Shown in pieces: positions 1-8,163 of a stretch of DNA of 64,000 nt (position 1 is its first letter; the number at the start of each line of letters is the position of its first letter). A program made the position numbers and the translations under genes. A model generated the notes under the pieces. That model had not been told where the DNA came from. It saw nothing but the letters and a program-made list of their open reading frames with translations, and did no database searches. Source of the DNA: Nitrosococcus halophilus Nc 4 (GTDB taxonomy: Bacteria; Pseudomonadota; Gammaproteobacteria; Nitrosococcales; Nitrosococcaceae). The DNA is taken from assembly GCF_000024725.1 (NCBI RefSeq), contig NC_013960.1, positions 2,094,001 through 2,158,000 of the forward strand, in the 5' to 3' direction.

Positions 1-1582
1 CGAAATGTTGCAGCGGGCTGCGGCCAGCGAGGAGGATGAGGAGATGGAGCTGGTCTGCGACGAAGCCCTGGCGGAGATGCTCTCGCGCCTTCGGAATAAA
101 GAATCCTTCATCCCCCTGGAAACGCCGCCAGGACTGCAGGGGGAGCTGCGCGGCTATCAACAGCGAGGGCTCTCCTGGTTGCGCTATCTGGAACATTTGG
201 GTTTAGGACCCTGTCTTGCCGATGATATGGGGCTTGGGAAAACCATCCAGGTCATCGCCTTGTTGCTCCAGGAACGCAGTGAGGCGCAAGCCGTTGGACC
301 CACCCTGCTCATTGCCCCTACCTCGGTCCTCGGTAATTGGCAAAAAGAGTTAGAGCGCTTTGCTCCCCAGCTCAAAGTCGCCATCCATCATGGTTCCCAG
401 CGGCCACAGGAGCCTAAGGCCTTCCAGGCCGCCTGCCGGGAGCAGGATGTGGTCATCACCTCCTTTACCCTGGCCCGTAAGGATGCCAAACTTTTGGCAG
501 CCCTTCCCTGGCGTCGTTTGGTGGTGGATGAAGCCCAAAATATCAAAAACCCCAATGCGGCCCAAACCAAGGCGGTTTTAAAATTAGAGGCCCAGCACCG
601 AATCGCCCTGACCGGCACTCCCATTGAAAATCGATTGCTGGATCTTTGGTCCATCTTCCGTTTTCTTAATCCGGGTTATCTGGGAACCGCCACCCAATTT
701 AGAAAACGCTTCGAGATTCCCATCCGCAAAGAGGAAGATGCGGCCTGTTCCGCCACCCTGAAACGGCTGGTGGAACCGTTCATTTTGCGTCGGATGAAAA
801 CCGATAAAACCATCATTGCCGAGCTGCCCGATAAGCTCGAACAAAAAATCTACTGCAATCTTAGCCAGGAACAGGCTTCCCTTTATGAGGCCGTGATCCA
901 GAAAGTCAAGGATTCCTTGGCAGAAACAGAGGGTATCCAGCGCAAGGGATTGATCCTCTCCACGTTGATGCGTCTTAAGCAGATTTGTAATCACCCGGCT
1001 CAATTCCTCCAGGATGGCAGCGAATTTTCCGAGGGCCGTTCCCACAAATTGGAGCGGGTGGCCCAGATGGTCGAGGAGGTGATGGCGGAGGGGGAAGGCT
1101 TGCTCCTGTTTACCCAGTTTACGGAGATCGGTCAGGCCTTAGAAAAACGCTTTCAACACCACTATCATTACCCGACCTATTATCTCCATGGGGGCACTGC
1201 CCGTCGCCGTCGCGAGCGGATGATTGCCGAGTTCCAGGACCCGGATACTGGACCTGCGGTGTTTATCCTTTCCCTGAAGGCTGGTGGGGTGGGCATTAAC
1301 CTGACCCGGGCCAACCATGTGTTCCATTTTGATCGCTGGTGGAATCCGGCGGTAGAAAATCAGGCCACTGACCGGGCCTACCGGATTGGTCAGACTAAGC
1401 AGGTCTTTGTCCACAAGATGGTGACCCTCGGTACCCTGGAAGAGCGGATTGATCAAATGTTGGAAGAAAAACAGCGTCTAGCGGGAAGCATTGTCGGCAC
1501 CGATGAAAGCTGGCTAACGGAGCTGGATAATGACGCCTTCCAGGCCCTGATTGAACTTAACCGCAGCGCCGTATTGGAGTAA
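1..1582 (+). CDS. SNF2-family DEAD/DEAH helicase, 3' part
   Basis: This is the C-terminal 525 or more residues of a Swi2/Snf2-type ATPase. The reading frame is open at the left edge of the window, so the true start and any N-terminal domain lie outside. Motif I (DDMGLGKTIQ, near residue 75), the Walker B-like motif II VVDEAQ, motif III LTGTPIEN, and the C-terminal helicase motifs QFTEIGQ, LKAGGVGINLT and DRAYRIGQ are all present in order, so both RecA-like lobes look intact. These proteins couple ATP hydrolysis to translocation on duplex DNA. Bacterial members with this layout often carry a SWIM zinc finger or have one encoded next door. Here a SWIM protein starts 3 bases after the stop, so the two are probably co-transcribed and may act together. 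The specific cellular role is not known. Confidence 0.93.
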   Translation, partial: EMLQRAAASEEDEEMELVCDEALAEMLSRLRNKESFIPLETPPGLQGELRGYQQRGLSWLRYLEHLGLGPCLADDMGLGKTIQVIALLLQERSEAQAVGPTLLIAPTSVLGNWQKELERFAPQLKVAIHHGSQRPQEPKAFQAACREQDVVITSFTLARKDAKLLAALPWRRLVVDEAQNIKNPNAAQTKAVLKLEAQHRIALTGTPIENRLLDLWSIFRFLNPGYLGTATQFRKRFEIPIRKEEDAACSATLKRLVEPFILRRMKTDKTIIAELPDKLEQKIYCNLSQEQASLYEAVIQKVKDSLAETEGIQRKGLILSTLMRLKQICNHPAQFLQDGSEFSEGRSHKLERVAQMVEEVMAEGEGLLLFTQFTEIGQALEKRFQHHYHYPTYYLHGGTARRRRERMIAEFQDPDTGPAVFILSLKAGGVGINLTRANHVFHFDRWWNPAVENQATDRAYRIGQTKQVFVHKMVTLGTLEERIDQMLEEKQRLAGSIVGTDESWLTELDNDAFQALIELNRSAVLE

Positions 1583-1585
1583 TTT

Positions 1586-2455
1586 GTGGCAAAAATAAGC
1601 CGTACTTGGTGGGGACAACGCTTCCTTGAAGCTTTGGAGCAGTGCACTGATCCGGGGAGATTAAGCCGTGGCCGTGGCTACTCAAGCCCTCGTCGCCTCT
1701 TGTCATTTTCCCTAGAAGGCGCCACCATTAAGGCCAAAATCCGGGGCAATGTTAATCCCTATTTCGGAGTCTACAAGGAGCCCCGCTATCAGGTGGAAAT
1801 CCAGCTCAAAAGTATTCCCAGCAAAGCCTGGACGGGCATTATTCAGCGTTTGGGGAGCAATGCGGGCTGGTTGTCCCGCTTATTGTTGAATGAAATGCCC
1901 GATGACATTGAAGAAGCCTTTGCCGAAAGCAAACAGACCCTCCTGCCGAGTTCTGAAAAAGACTTAAAAACCGACTGTACCTGCCCGGATTGGGCCAATC
2001 CCTGCAAGCATGTGGCCGGCGTTTATTATCATGTGGCCCATTTGCTAGACCACGATCCTTTTCTGCTATTTCAATTGCGGGGTCTGAGCAAGGAAAAACT
2101 CCAGCAGAAATTGGCGAAAACGCCCCTTGGACAAGCCTTGGCCAGTGAGTTGTTGCCCCAGGAAGCATTGACTCCCGAAGCGGTGGCTCACTGCTATCCC
2201 CAGCCCGCCCTGAGCTCTATGGAAAAAAACCTCACTTACAAAGCTTTTTGGAGTGGTCCTTCACTGCCTGACCGATCGGGACATCCGCAAGAGGCCCCCA
2301 GGGAGGGTGCGCCTCGGGGATCTTCAGGGGTTCCGGCGTTGTTAATCAAAAAACAGGGAGATTATCCCCCCTTTTGGGAACGTGATAATTCTTTTATTGA
2401 GGCCATGGAGCATATCTACCAGCGGGTGCAGGCTAAAAATAAAGAAAGCCTATAG
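1586..2455 (+). CDS. SWIM zinc-finger protein (helicase partner)
   Basis: A 289-residue protein with a GTG start 3 bases after the SNF2 stop. The CxC...CxH signature of a SWIM zinc finger is visible as CTCPDWANPCKHVAG at about residues 130-145, in the middle of the protein. SWIM domains bind zinc and usually mediate DNA or protein contacts. They recur as partners or fusions of SNF2 helicases, and the tight spacing here supports a joint role. The C-terminal third (after about residue 210) is low in recognisable structure and rich in Pro, Arg and Gly. The stop overlaps by 6 bases the end of the convergent PIG-L gene, leaving no room for an independent terminator between them. The family assignment rests on the finger and the context. 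Confidence 0.88.
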   Translation: MAKISRTWWGQRFLEALEQCTDPGRLSRGRGYSSPRRLLSFSLEGATIKAKIRGNVNPYFGVYKEPRYQVEIQLKSIPSKAWTGIIQRLGSNAGWLSRLLLNEMPDDIEEAFAESKQTLLPSSEKDLKTDCTCPDWANPCKHVAGVYYHVAHLLDHDPFLLFQLRGLSKEKLQQKLAKTPLGQALASELLPQEALTPEAVAHCYPQPALSSMEKNLTYKAFWSGPSLPDRSGHPQEAPREGAPRGSSGVPALLIKKQGDYPPFWERDNSFIEAMEHIYQRVQAKNKESL

Positions 2456-3103
2456 CTTCATGGTGAGGAAAACTTCCGCAAAGGCCCCTTGGGGGGCAGC
2501 TTGCTGAGGATCGGCGAAGACCGCGCGCCACCGATTGAGCCCCAAAATCCCTTCCCCATAGGGGATAGAAGCGATCTGACTTTTATGTGCTCCTATGGCC
2601 TGCAATTTTTTCCCTACCTGGTCATCGATATATTCAATGCGATCCCAACAGGGGAATAGTCTCCAAACTTCATAGGCCCATACGGCGTCTATGGAGAGGG
2701 GCGTTTTTTCAATACATTCCCGGGTCAGTTGTCCCGCTAGGCGGTGGGTAGGATGCCTGTCCCAGCGATCATGGAGAGAATAGACCTCTTCAGGCCGGAG
2801 TTGCTTGATAAGCTCCCCGAGCCGATCTTTGGCCAAACGGTAATTGGGCGTATTTTTTAGATCAGGAAGATCAAAAAAAATCACTTCTTTGATCCCTAAC
2901 ACCCCTGCCGCTTGAGTGGCTTCTTGCTTGCGAATCTCTGCCAGGGTTTCTTCCGACCAACCAAAAGGATTGGGGCTTCTTCTCCCATCCGTCAAAATCA
3001 CCGAGGTAATAGGGGCGCCTGCGGCGGCCTTCTTGGCCGCCGTTCCCCCCATCCCGATTTCCATGTCATCGGGATGGGCGCTGATGATCAAAATATGGCC
3101 CAT
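2450..3103 (-). CDS. PIG-L/LmbE family deacetylase
   Basis: A 217-residue protein of the PIG-L (LmbE-like) zinc-dependent N-deacetylase family. The N-terminus carries the metal-binding AHPDDMEIGMGG motif, and a later HxxH-like segment (DRWDRHPTHR) supplies the further conserved histidines. Family members remove acetyl groups from N-acetylglucosamine-type sugars, as in GPI, mycothiol, bacillithiol or antibiotic precursors. No thiol pathway genes are visible nearby, so the substrate cannot be named. The predicted protein is cytoplasmic, with no signal peptide. It is convergent with the SNF2/SWIM pair and overlaps the SWIM gene by 6 bases. Confidence 0.9.
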   Translation of the reverse strand: MGHILIISAHPDDMEIGMGGTAAKKAAAGAPITSVILTDGRRSPNPFGWSEETLAEIRKQEATQAAGVLGIKEVIFFDLPDLKNTPNYRLAKDRLGELIKQLRPEEVYSLHDRWDRHPTHRLAGQLTRECIEKTPLSIDAVWAYEVWRLFPCWDRIEYIDDQVGKKLQAIGAHKSQIASIPYGEGILGLNRWRAVFADPQQAAPQGAFAEVFLTMKL

Positions 3104-3475
3104 TGTGCTGCCTTTGTGTTGATTACCCCATCATCCTAATCTTCTCCCGCCAGAGGAGAAGGGACGGAAAGGCGTGCTAATTTCTGGGGTCGATGTTAGC
3201 TTGGTTCTTTTAGCCGCGAATGCACGCGAATAAACGCTTTATTCCCTTGGTTTGGTAGATTCTTTATCTAGCTCCTTGAAATATTTGCGTTCATATAGCG
3301 TTTCCCTTATAGGAGAAATACGGTTAGATTGAGAATTATAAGGTCCTGTTAGATCAATATTCGTATCTCATCTATTCGGGAAACGCTATGGGCATCCATT
3401 TGCGGCTAACTAGGCTAACTAATTGATTCGAAGCTTATCTGTTCCTGATAAGCGGCACTAAGTTAAAGGAAGCTG
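3104..3475. other. Intergenic region with dispersed repeats
   Basis: A 372-base stretch with no convincing gene. It contains a segment around 3210-3240 (GCGAATGCACGCGAATAAACG) of the type dispersed in many proteobacterial genomes, and the 95-base palindromic MITE at 3295-3389 described separately. No strong promoter or terminator was recognised. Confidence 0.6.
3295..3389. repeat. MITE family A, solo copy
   Basis: A 95-base element starting ATAGCGTTTCCC and ending GGGAAACGCTAT, so the termini are near-perfect inverted repeats. A second inner pair (GGAGAAATACG near the left, CGTATCTCATC near the right) extends the imperfect symmetry. Four closely related copies lie in the RAYT array at about 23517, 24092, 25199 and 25556. 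It has no coding capacity. It is best read as a non-autonomous miniature inverted-repeat element, probably with a TA-type target. No transposase with matching ends is visible in this window. Confidence 0.8.
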
Positions 3476-4051
3476 TTATCGGGGTTTCTTTTCCAGGCGG
3501 GGAGGCGTGGGTCCTGAAGTTTCCGCCTCGATAAGCTCCGGGGGTTTGCGTCGGGCCAGGATTCTTCTAGCCGCTTTTCCCGTGAGGGCATCCTGGCGGG
3601 CCCGCACTACATAACCGGTTAAAGCACCGCCGGCGGCTAACAGGGTCAGTAGACCAAAAGTAAAGAACTGAAAAGAAAGTAATCCTACTCCAATACCGAC
3701 GGCGCCAACCACGGTGGCTCCCACCTTGAAATTGGCTTTGGCATGGGCGCGGTTGGTCTCTTTTGCAATCCGCTGCTGAGTTTTTTCGAATGCTTGTCTC
3801 TTTTCTTTCTCCGTGGCCACAAGTAACTGTTCTCGTTCTCGAACCAACTTCTCCTTCATCCGCGCTAGGGCATCTTTTTTCATGTGATTGGCGATGGAGC
3901 CAAACCAGAAAGCGGTCATAAAACTGGCAATTAAGGCCAGTAGACCGTATAGCTGCCAGTTGGCTTTCGAGCTTTCCACAAAAGCGAAAACAAGGACCGC
4001 GGTGGCCGCCTGAACAATGATAATCCCCGGGAGAAACCTGAACATTGACAT
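3476..4051 (-). CDS. Hypothetical membrane protein with central coiled coil
   Basis: A 191-residue protein not assigned to a known family. Two hydrophobic segments lie at about residues 5-25 and 34-52. They are followed by a charged, Lys/Glu/Arg-rich helical stretch (about 55-105) with coiled-coil character. A second pair of hydrophobic segments lies at about 107-147, and the tail is basic and proline-rich. The pattern suggests a four-helix inner-membrane protein with a cytoplasmic helical arm. It stands alone between the PIG-L gene and the divergent nitroreductase. The start at 4051 is the first Met of the frame; the next Met is two codons downstream and equally possible. Confidence 0.7.
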   Translation of the reverse strand: MSMFRFLPGIIIVQAATAVLVFAFVESSKANWQLYGLLALIASFMTAFWFGSIANHMKKDALARMKEKLVREREQLLVATEKEKRQAFEKTQQRIAKETNRAHAKANFKVGATVVGAVGIGVGLLSFQFFTFGLLTLLAAGGALTGYVVRARQDALTGKAARRILARRKPPELIEAETSGPTPPRLEKKPR

Positions 4052-4197
4052 AAGTGTAAACCTCTCGGGATAGCAACTTGCTAGAGGCAGATAGAGCCCT
4101 TACCTGGTAAAAGATAGTCGAGACTGTAATCAATCTCATTATAAGATACCCACAAGATAAGATACCCACAAGGTGATTTGCGAGATGATGATGAATT

Positions 4198-5838
4198 ATG
4201 GATAAACCCCAGGAAAAAACAGCCCCAGATCGGGTCCGGCAATACCACCAGCGGAGTAAACATCATTTAAACCGCTACGCCAGGGGGCCGGGAGGGCTCG
4301 ACTGGGCCACTCAGCCCGATCCCTTCCGGCGTTATGAAGGGTGCGACTATGTGGATTTGCCCCTTACCGCAGATAGTTTGCAAACTCCTTACCCGGCGCT
4401 ATATCGCCCCCAGGCGATACCGCCCCAGCCCTTGACCCTGGAGACGGTTGCCGCCTTGTTTGAACTGAGTTTTGGCATTTCGGCCTGGAAGCAATATGGG
4501 GAGTCCCGTTGGGCGCTGCGTTGTAATCCTTCCAGTGGGAATCTGCATCCTACGGAGGCCTATGGGATTTTCCCTAACCTAGCGGGCCTTCCTGGTGGAG
4601 TTTATCACTATGTGAGTTATGATCATCGCTTGGAGCAGCGTTGTCGTTTCCCCCCAAATTCCTCTGAACCGTCGCTCCCTGAGGGGGCGTTGTTAGTCGG
4701 TTTGTCCTCCATTCACTGGCGGGAGGCTTGGAAGTATGGGGAACGGGCCTATCGTTACTGCCAGCATGATGTGGGACATGCCCTGGCCGCTGTCGCTTAT
4801 GCCGCTGCCACTTTGGGCTGGTCGGTTCGGCTTCTGCCCCACTGGAGTGATGATGACATTGCGACCCTGTTAGGGTTAAATCGGGAAGCAGACTACCGGG
4901 GGGCGGAGCAAGAGCATCCCGATCTGGTGCTCCTGGTGGGACCCAATCTCGAAGGTTTTGAGGCTCTCCCCCCAGAATCCTGGCTAGCAAAGGCTGCAGC
5001 AGGCCAATGGCAGGGGCAGGCCAATGCTTTGAGCCCCCACCATCGGTTTGAATGGCCCATCATCGAGGAAGTAGCTGAGGCTTGCCGCAAGCCCCCTACC
5101 CAGGAAACCCCTTGGTGTGCCCCCCCACTGCCTGAGCCTTTGCCGACCAGGGACAGGTTTTTAGCGGCCCATCTTATCCGTCAACGCCGCAGCGCCCAGG
5201 CCCTGGATGGGGTGACGGCCATTCCGGCTCCAACCTTCTTTCGGATGCTAGAGATGACCTTGCCTCGGCCCGGGTGCCCCCCTTGGATGGCCTGGCCCTG
5301 GGCACCCCGGATTCACCTGGCGCTGTTTGTCCACCGGGTAGAGGGCCTCTCTCCAGGTTTGTATCTCCTAATGCGCCGCCCCGATGTCCCCTTACAGACT
5401 GCCCTGGGCGAGGAATTTTTATGGCAGCGCCCAGATCATTGCCCCGACCATTTGGCCCTTTACCAGTTAGTGGAGGGCGATGCCCGGCGGGCGGCAGGCA
5501 TCATTTCCTGTCATCAAGCCATTGCCGCCGACGGGGCCTTTAGTTTGGGCATGATAGGCGAGTTTGAAGAGGCCCTGGATGCAGGTCCTTGGGGTTACCG
5601 GCGGCTTTTTTGGGAAGCGGGTTTAATCGGACAAATACTCTATCTGGAAGCAGAGGCGGCTGGTGTTCGGGGGACAGGAATTGGCTGCTATTTTGATGAT
5701 GCCCTGCACCAAACCCTAGGGTTGAGAGGGACTCAGTTTCAAAGCATGTACCATTTTACTTTGGGAGGCCCCCTTGAGGACACCCGCTTGCAAACTTTGC
5801 CCCCCTACGCCCATTTGCCTGAGCGAAGGAGGGCATAA
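4198..5838 (+). CDS. SagB/ThcOx-type double nitroreductase-domain dehydrogenase
   Basis: A 546-residue protein built from two nitroreductase-fold halves. The N-terminal half (about 75-270) contains RCNPSSGNLHPTEAYG and QHDVGHALAAVAYAAATLGW, the typical SagB/ThcOx FMN-binding and dimerisation segments. The C-terminal half (about 320-540) repeats the theme with RQRRSAQALDG, SCHQAIAADGAFSLGMIGEF and ETEAAGVRGTGIGCYFDD-like sequence. Family members are FMN-dependent oxidases or dehydrogenases; some oxidise azolines in ribosomal peptides. No YcaO, cyclodehydratase or precursor peptide is visible nearby, so an azole-peptide role is not supported and the substrate is unknown. The N-terminus has no signal peptide, implying a cytoplasmic flavoprotein. 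Confidence 0.85.
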   Translation: MDKPQEKTAPDRVRQYHQRSKHHLNRYARGPGGLDWATQPDPFRRYEGCDYVDLPLTADSLQTPYPALYRPQAIPPQPLTLETVAALFELSFGISAWKQYGESRWALRCNPSSGNLHPTEAYGIFPNLAGLPGGVYHYVSYDHRLEQRCRFPPNSSEPSLPEGALLVGLSSIHWREAWKYGERAYRYCQHDVGHALAAVAYAAATLGWSVRLLPHWSDDDIATLLGLNREADYRGAEQEHPDLVLLVGPNLEGFEALPPESWLAKAAAGQWQGQANALSPHHRFEWPIIEEVAEACRKPPTQETPWCAPPLPEPLPTRDRFLAAHLIRQRRSAQALDGVTAIPAPTFFRMLEMTLPRPGCPPWMAWPWAPRIHLALFVHRVEGLSPGLYLLMRRPDVPLQTALGEEFLWQRPDHCPDHLALYQLVEGDARRAAGIISCHQAIAADGAFSLGMIGEFEEALDAGPWGYRRLFWEAGLIGQILYLEAEAAGVRGTGIGCYFDDALHQTLGLRGTQFQSMYHFTLGGPLEDTRLQTLPPYAHLPERRRA

Positions 5839-5848
5839 CCATTCCTAG

Positions 5849-6373
5849 CTAAAAGGGCAAGCCGTGAGTGGCGGCCCCCATAAATAAAAGCATGGGGATG
5901 GAGAGCATGGTATTGGTGCGGGAGGCGAGAAAGGCGACCCGCTTGGCCTTGGCCTTTTGTTCCTCAGTGGCCGGAACCAAACCCAATACTTTCTTCTGAT
6001 TGCGCCAAATTGGCCCCCAAACATTAAGCAACATAATCGTCCCTAACCAAGCCCCCATCCCAATGGTGGTCAAGGCAACATCATTAGCCCCAATACCCAG
6101 GGTGAAGGCCCCATGCAAACTATATTGAGGCGCCGCCATTAAATAGTAAGCCCCGGACAGCCAAGTCACCAGTGCTGACCATCTAAACCACGCCAAAGCC
6201 CGAGGGGCGATGTATTTGCTGATGGCGGCGGGGCCTGGTCCCTTTTTATCCTTAGTTGCTTCAGCGAGGGCGGGGACCTGGACAAAATTAAAATAGTAAA
6301 GCAATCCGATCCAGGTGATGCCTGCGAGAAAGTGCAACCAACGATCAAGGGCAAGTGAGGTCATGGATTCCAT
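5849..6373 (-). CDS. Urate-hydroxylase-PuuD-like membrane protein
   Basis: A 174-residue protein with four hydrophobic helices, starting with RWLHFLAGITWIGLLYYFNFVQVPAL. It resembles the membrane domain found at the N-terminus of PuuD-type urate hydroxylases. The cytochrome c domain of full-length PuuD is absent, so urate oxidation cannot be claimed from sequence alone. Conserved His (RWLH) and Trp residues in the first helix are compatible with heme binding. It is convergent with the nitroreductase gene (10 bases apart). The call is a family resemblance by eye. Confidence 0.65.
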   Translation of the reverse strand: MESMTSLALDRWLHFLAGITWIGLLYYFNFVQVPALAEATKDKKGPGPAAISKYIAPRALAWFRWSALVTWLSGAYYLMAAPQYSLHGAFTLGIGANDVALTTIGMGAWLGTIMLLNVWGPIWRNQKKVLGLVPATEEQKAKAKRVAFLASRTNTMLSIPMLLFMGAATHGLPF

Positions 6374-6417
6374 AGGATTATCTCCATTAAGTTGAAGAGC
6401 CCGAATAATTCACGAGA

Positions 6418-6485
6418 TCACCACAAAGGCACGAAGAGCACAAAGAAATTAAAAGCTTATTTGTGTCCTTTGTGTTTTGGTGGTG
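6418..6485. repeat. Dispersed inverted repeat
   Basis: An imperfect palindrome whose left arm reads CACCACAAAGGCACGAAG and whose right arm (GTCCTTTGTGTTTTGGTGGTG) is nearly its complement. Repeats of the CCACAAAGGCACAAAGG kind are scattered in many bacterial genomes. It could fold as a hairpin at the 3' side of the 31-codon ORF, but it lacks a clear U-tract. Confidence 0.5.
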
Positions 6486-6496
6486 CAAAAAGCAGG

Positions 6497-6592
6497 TTAG
6501 CCGCCTGCTATTATTTTGATAATGAAAGTCAGCACTGCCGCCAGGACGAACCCGGAAATAATCGTGCCCAGAATAGAATTCAAGGGGTTCAT
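6497..6592 (-). CDS. 31-residue putative single-pass membrane miniprotein
   Basis: A 31-codon ORF too short for usual gene callers. It is preceded by a strong ribosome binding site (GGGAGGAGACA immediately before ATG). The peptide starts MNPLNSILGT and continues as one hydrophobic helix (IISGFVLAAVLTFIIKIIAGG), so it would be a single-span inner-membrane miniprotein. It lies between the CAP-domain gene and the PuuD-like gene on the same strand as both. The near-consensus Shine-Dalgarno at ideal spacing and uniformly hydrophobic translation argue for a real gene. No family is recognised. Confidence 0.6.
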   Translation of the reverse strand: MNPLNSILGTIISGFVLAAVLTFIIKIIAGG

Positions 6593-6650
6593 TGTCTCCT
6601 CCCGCTTTCTAAATCAGTCGTGGTTCTTTTAAAAATTAACAATTTACCAC

Positions 6651-8030
6651 CTATCGGCACCCTAGGGTAAGAGTCCAGTAGTGGCGATAAGTACTCTCTT
6701 CTTTATAGACGTAACCCACCCCCAGTTCGCAGTAGTTGGCATTTAAGATGTTACGCCTATGTCCTGAGCTATTCATCCAGCCCGCGAGCACCGCTTGGGG
6801 TGAAGTATATCCTGCAGCAACATTTTCTCCTGCGGTACGATATGAGTAACCTGCATCCGTCATCCGGGTAAAGGGAGTCGAGCCATCTGAGCCTGTGTGG
6901 CTGAGAAAATTGTTTTGGGCCATATCTTCAGAATGTCTTTTGGCCGCAGCCACCAGAGCGTTATGAATCGTCAGTGAAGAAAGATTATTTTTTTGTCTTT
7001 CTTGGTTAATCAACTGGATAAGTTCCTGTTCTTGTGGAAGGAGGCTATGGCTGTCATTATCATCGGCCGATTCCACCATTTCCGGGGGAGGGGGCTGGGA
7101 TTGCTCTGGGGTTTTTGTTTTAAAAGCGGTAATTTTGGCAATGTCTTTGCCAATGCTTAAATCACTGGCAATAGGGACAGGGGTATCCTCTTCTACAGCG
7201 GTGGGAGGATCAAAAATTTCTAAGCTGTGCTCCCCGTTGGCCTGGGAACGGACAATCGCAATTTCATCTTCCCCATCATCATCAAAATCCCCAGCAGCAA
7301 GACCATGAGGAATAATGTCTCTTCCCAGGTTGCTATAGCTCAGTAAGGGTAGCCCAAGATCCTCAGAGATAGGGTGAGGGGGTTGATAAATTTCGACGCT
7401 AAAGGTGTCATCCGGATTTTTCTTGGCGATGACCAATTCGTCTTTTCCGTCACCCACCCAATCACCGGCGCTTAGGCCCACGATATTATTGCCAATCTCG
7501 GAAACATCTGCGATTGCTAAAGCATTTCCCCTGATAGTGGTGGGAAGATCGTAAACCACCAATTGATAGTTCCCCTCTGGATGCCGGTGAATGAGGGCAA
7601 CTTCTTTTTGGGGATCAGAATCACAATCACAGAAGGTAGCAAATTGGGTATTTCGCCCTAAATATCGATCCTCCGCTAGCAAGCGAAAAGAAAGTGATCT
7701 CTCCTCAGCAGTGGCTGCATAGAGATAAAGGCCGTTAACACCATTTCTTCCTTGAGGGATGAAAAGGAATTCATCGCCTTCTATACCGTTGATATCTTCT
7801 GTCGCAAAACTTGGAATATTTCCGAAGATATGGACATCTTGAAAGAGTTTAGCGCCCATGCCGCCTTCGGTTTCAAGCGGCGGGTTATATATTTGAAGAG
7901 TTAGCGCTGGTTGGTTAGCATTATTTTTGATTATGGCGAGTTTTTCTTCTGTGGCCAAAACGGTCGTAGAGAGCAAAAATAATATTAATATAAAGAGAGC
8001 ACCACGAAGTCTTCTTGGGTTGTGGTACAT
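6651..8030 (-). CDS. Exported CAP/SCP-domain protein with repeat-containing N-terminal region
   Basis: A 459-residue protein with an N-terminal signal peptide (hydrophobic core at about residues 10-25, cleavage near VLATE). The middle (about 60-310) contains several FG-GAP/VCBS-like units with the acidic pattern GDFDDDGEDEIAIV and GDWVGDGKDELVIA, which suggests a calcium-stabilised beta-propeller. The C-terminal 130 residues are a CAP (SCP/PR-1) domain with LIQLINQERQKNNL, HSEDMAQNNFLSHTG, AGENVAAGY and GWMNSSGHRRNIL, which are the family's conserved histidine, glutamate and arginine segments. The protein is probably periplasmic or surface-exposed. Its ligand is unknown. The fusion of propeller repeats to a CAP domain is less usual than stand-alone bacterial CAP proteins. 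Confidence 0.85.
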   Translation of the reverse strand: MYHNPRRLRGALFILILFLLSTTVLATEEKLAIIKNNANQPALTLQIYNPPLETEGGMGAKLFQDVHIFGNIPSFATEDINGIEGDEFLFIPQGRNGVNGLYLYAATAEERSLSFRLLAEDRYLGRNTQFATFCDCDSDPQKEVALIHRHPEGNYQLVVYDLPTTIRGNALAIADVSEIGNNIVGLSAGDWVGDGKDELVIAKKNPDDTFSVEIYQPPHPISEDLGLPLLSYSNLGRDIIPHGLAAGDFDDDGEDEIAIVRSQANGEHSLEIFDPPTAVEEDTPVPIASDLSIGKDIAKITAFKTKTPEQSQPPPPEMVESADDNDSHSLLPQEQELIQLINQERQKNNLSSLTIHNALVAAAKRHSEDMAQNNFLSHTGSDGSTPFTRMTDAGYSYRTAGENVAAGYTSPQAVLAGWMNSSGHRRNILNANYCELGVGYVYKEESTYRHYWTLTLGCR

Positions 8031-8163
8031 AAAAGTCCCCCTGATTTGTCTATTGTTGTCGGCAAGTGGTATTTTCCCGAAACGCCTATGAGCGCAAATA
8101 TTTCAATAGCTTAAAGACAAGCAAGCGTTGGCCCGTTAGAAAATTATTCAAGTAGAGCTGATT

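Noticed and set aside
584-1045. 153-codon minus-strand frame inside the SNF2 gene
   Set aside because: Antisense to intact helicase motifs with no independent start signal.
4198-5838. Azole-modified peptide (TOMM) cluster around the SagB-like gene
   Set aside because: No YcaO, E1-like or precursor gene is within reach; the neighbours are unrelated.
6392-6670. 92-codon plus-strand frame
   Set aside because: It covers a dispersed inverted repeat and runs antisense to the better supported 31-codon ORF.
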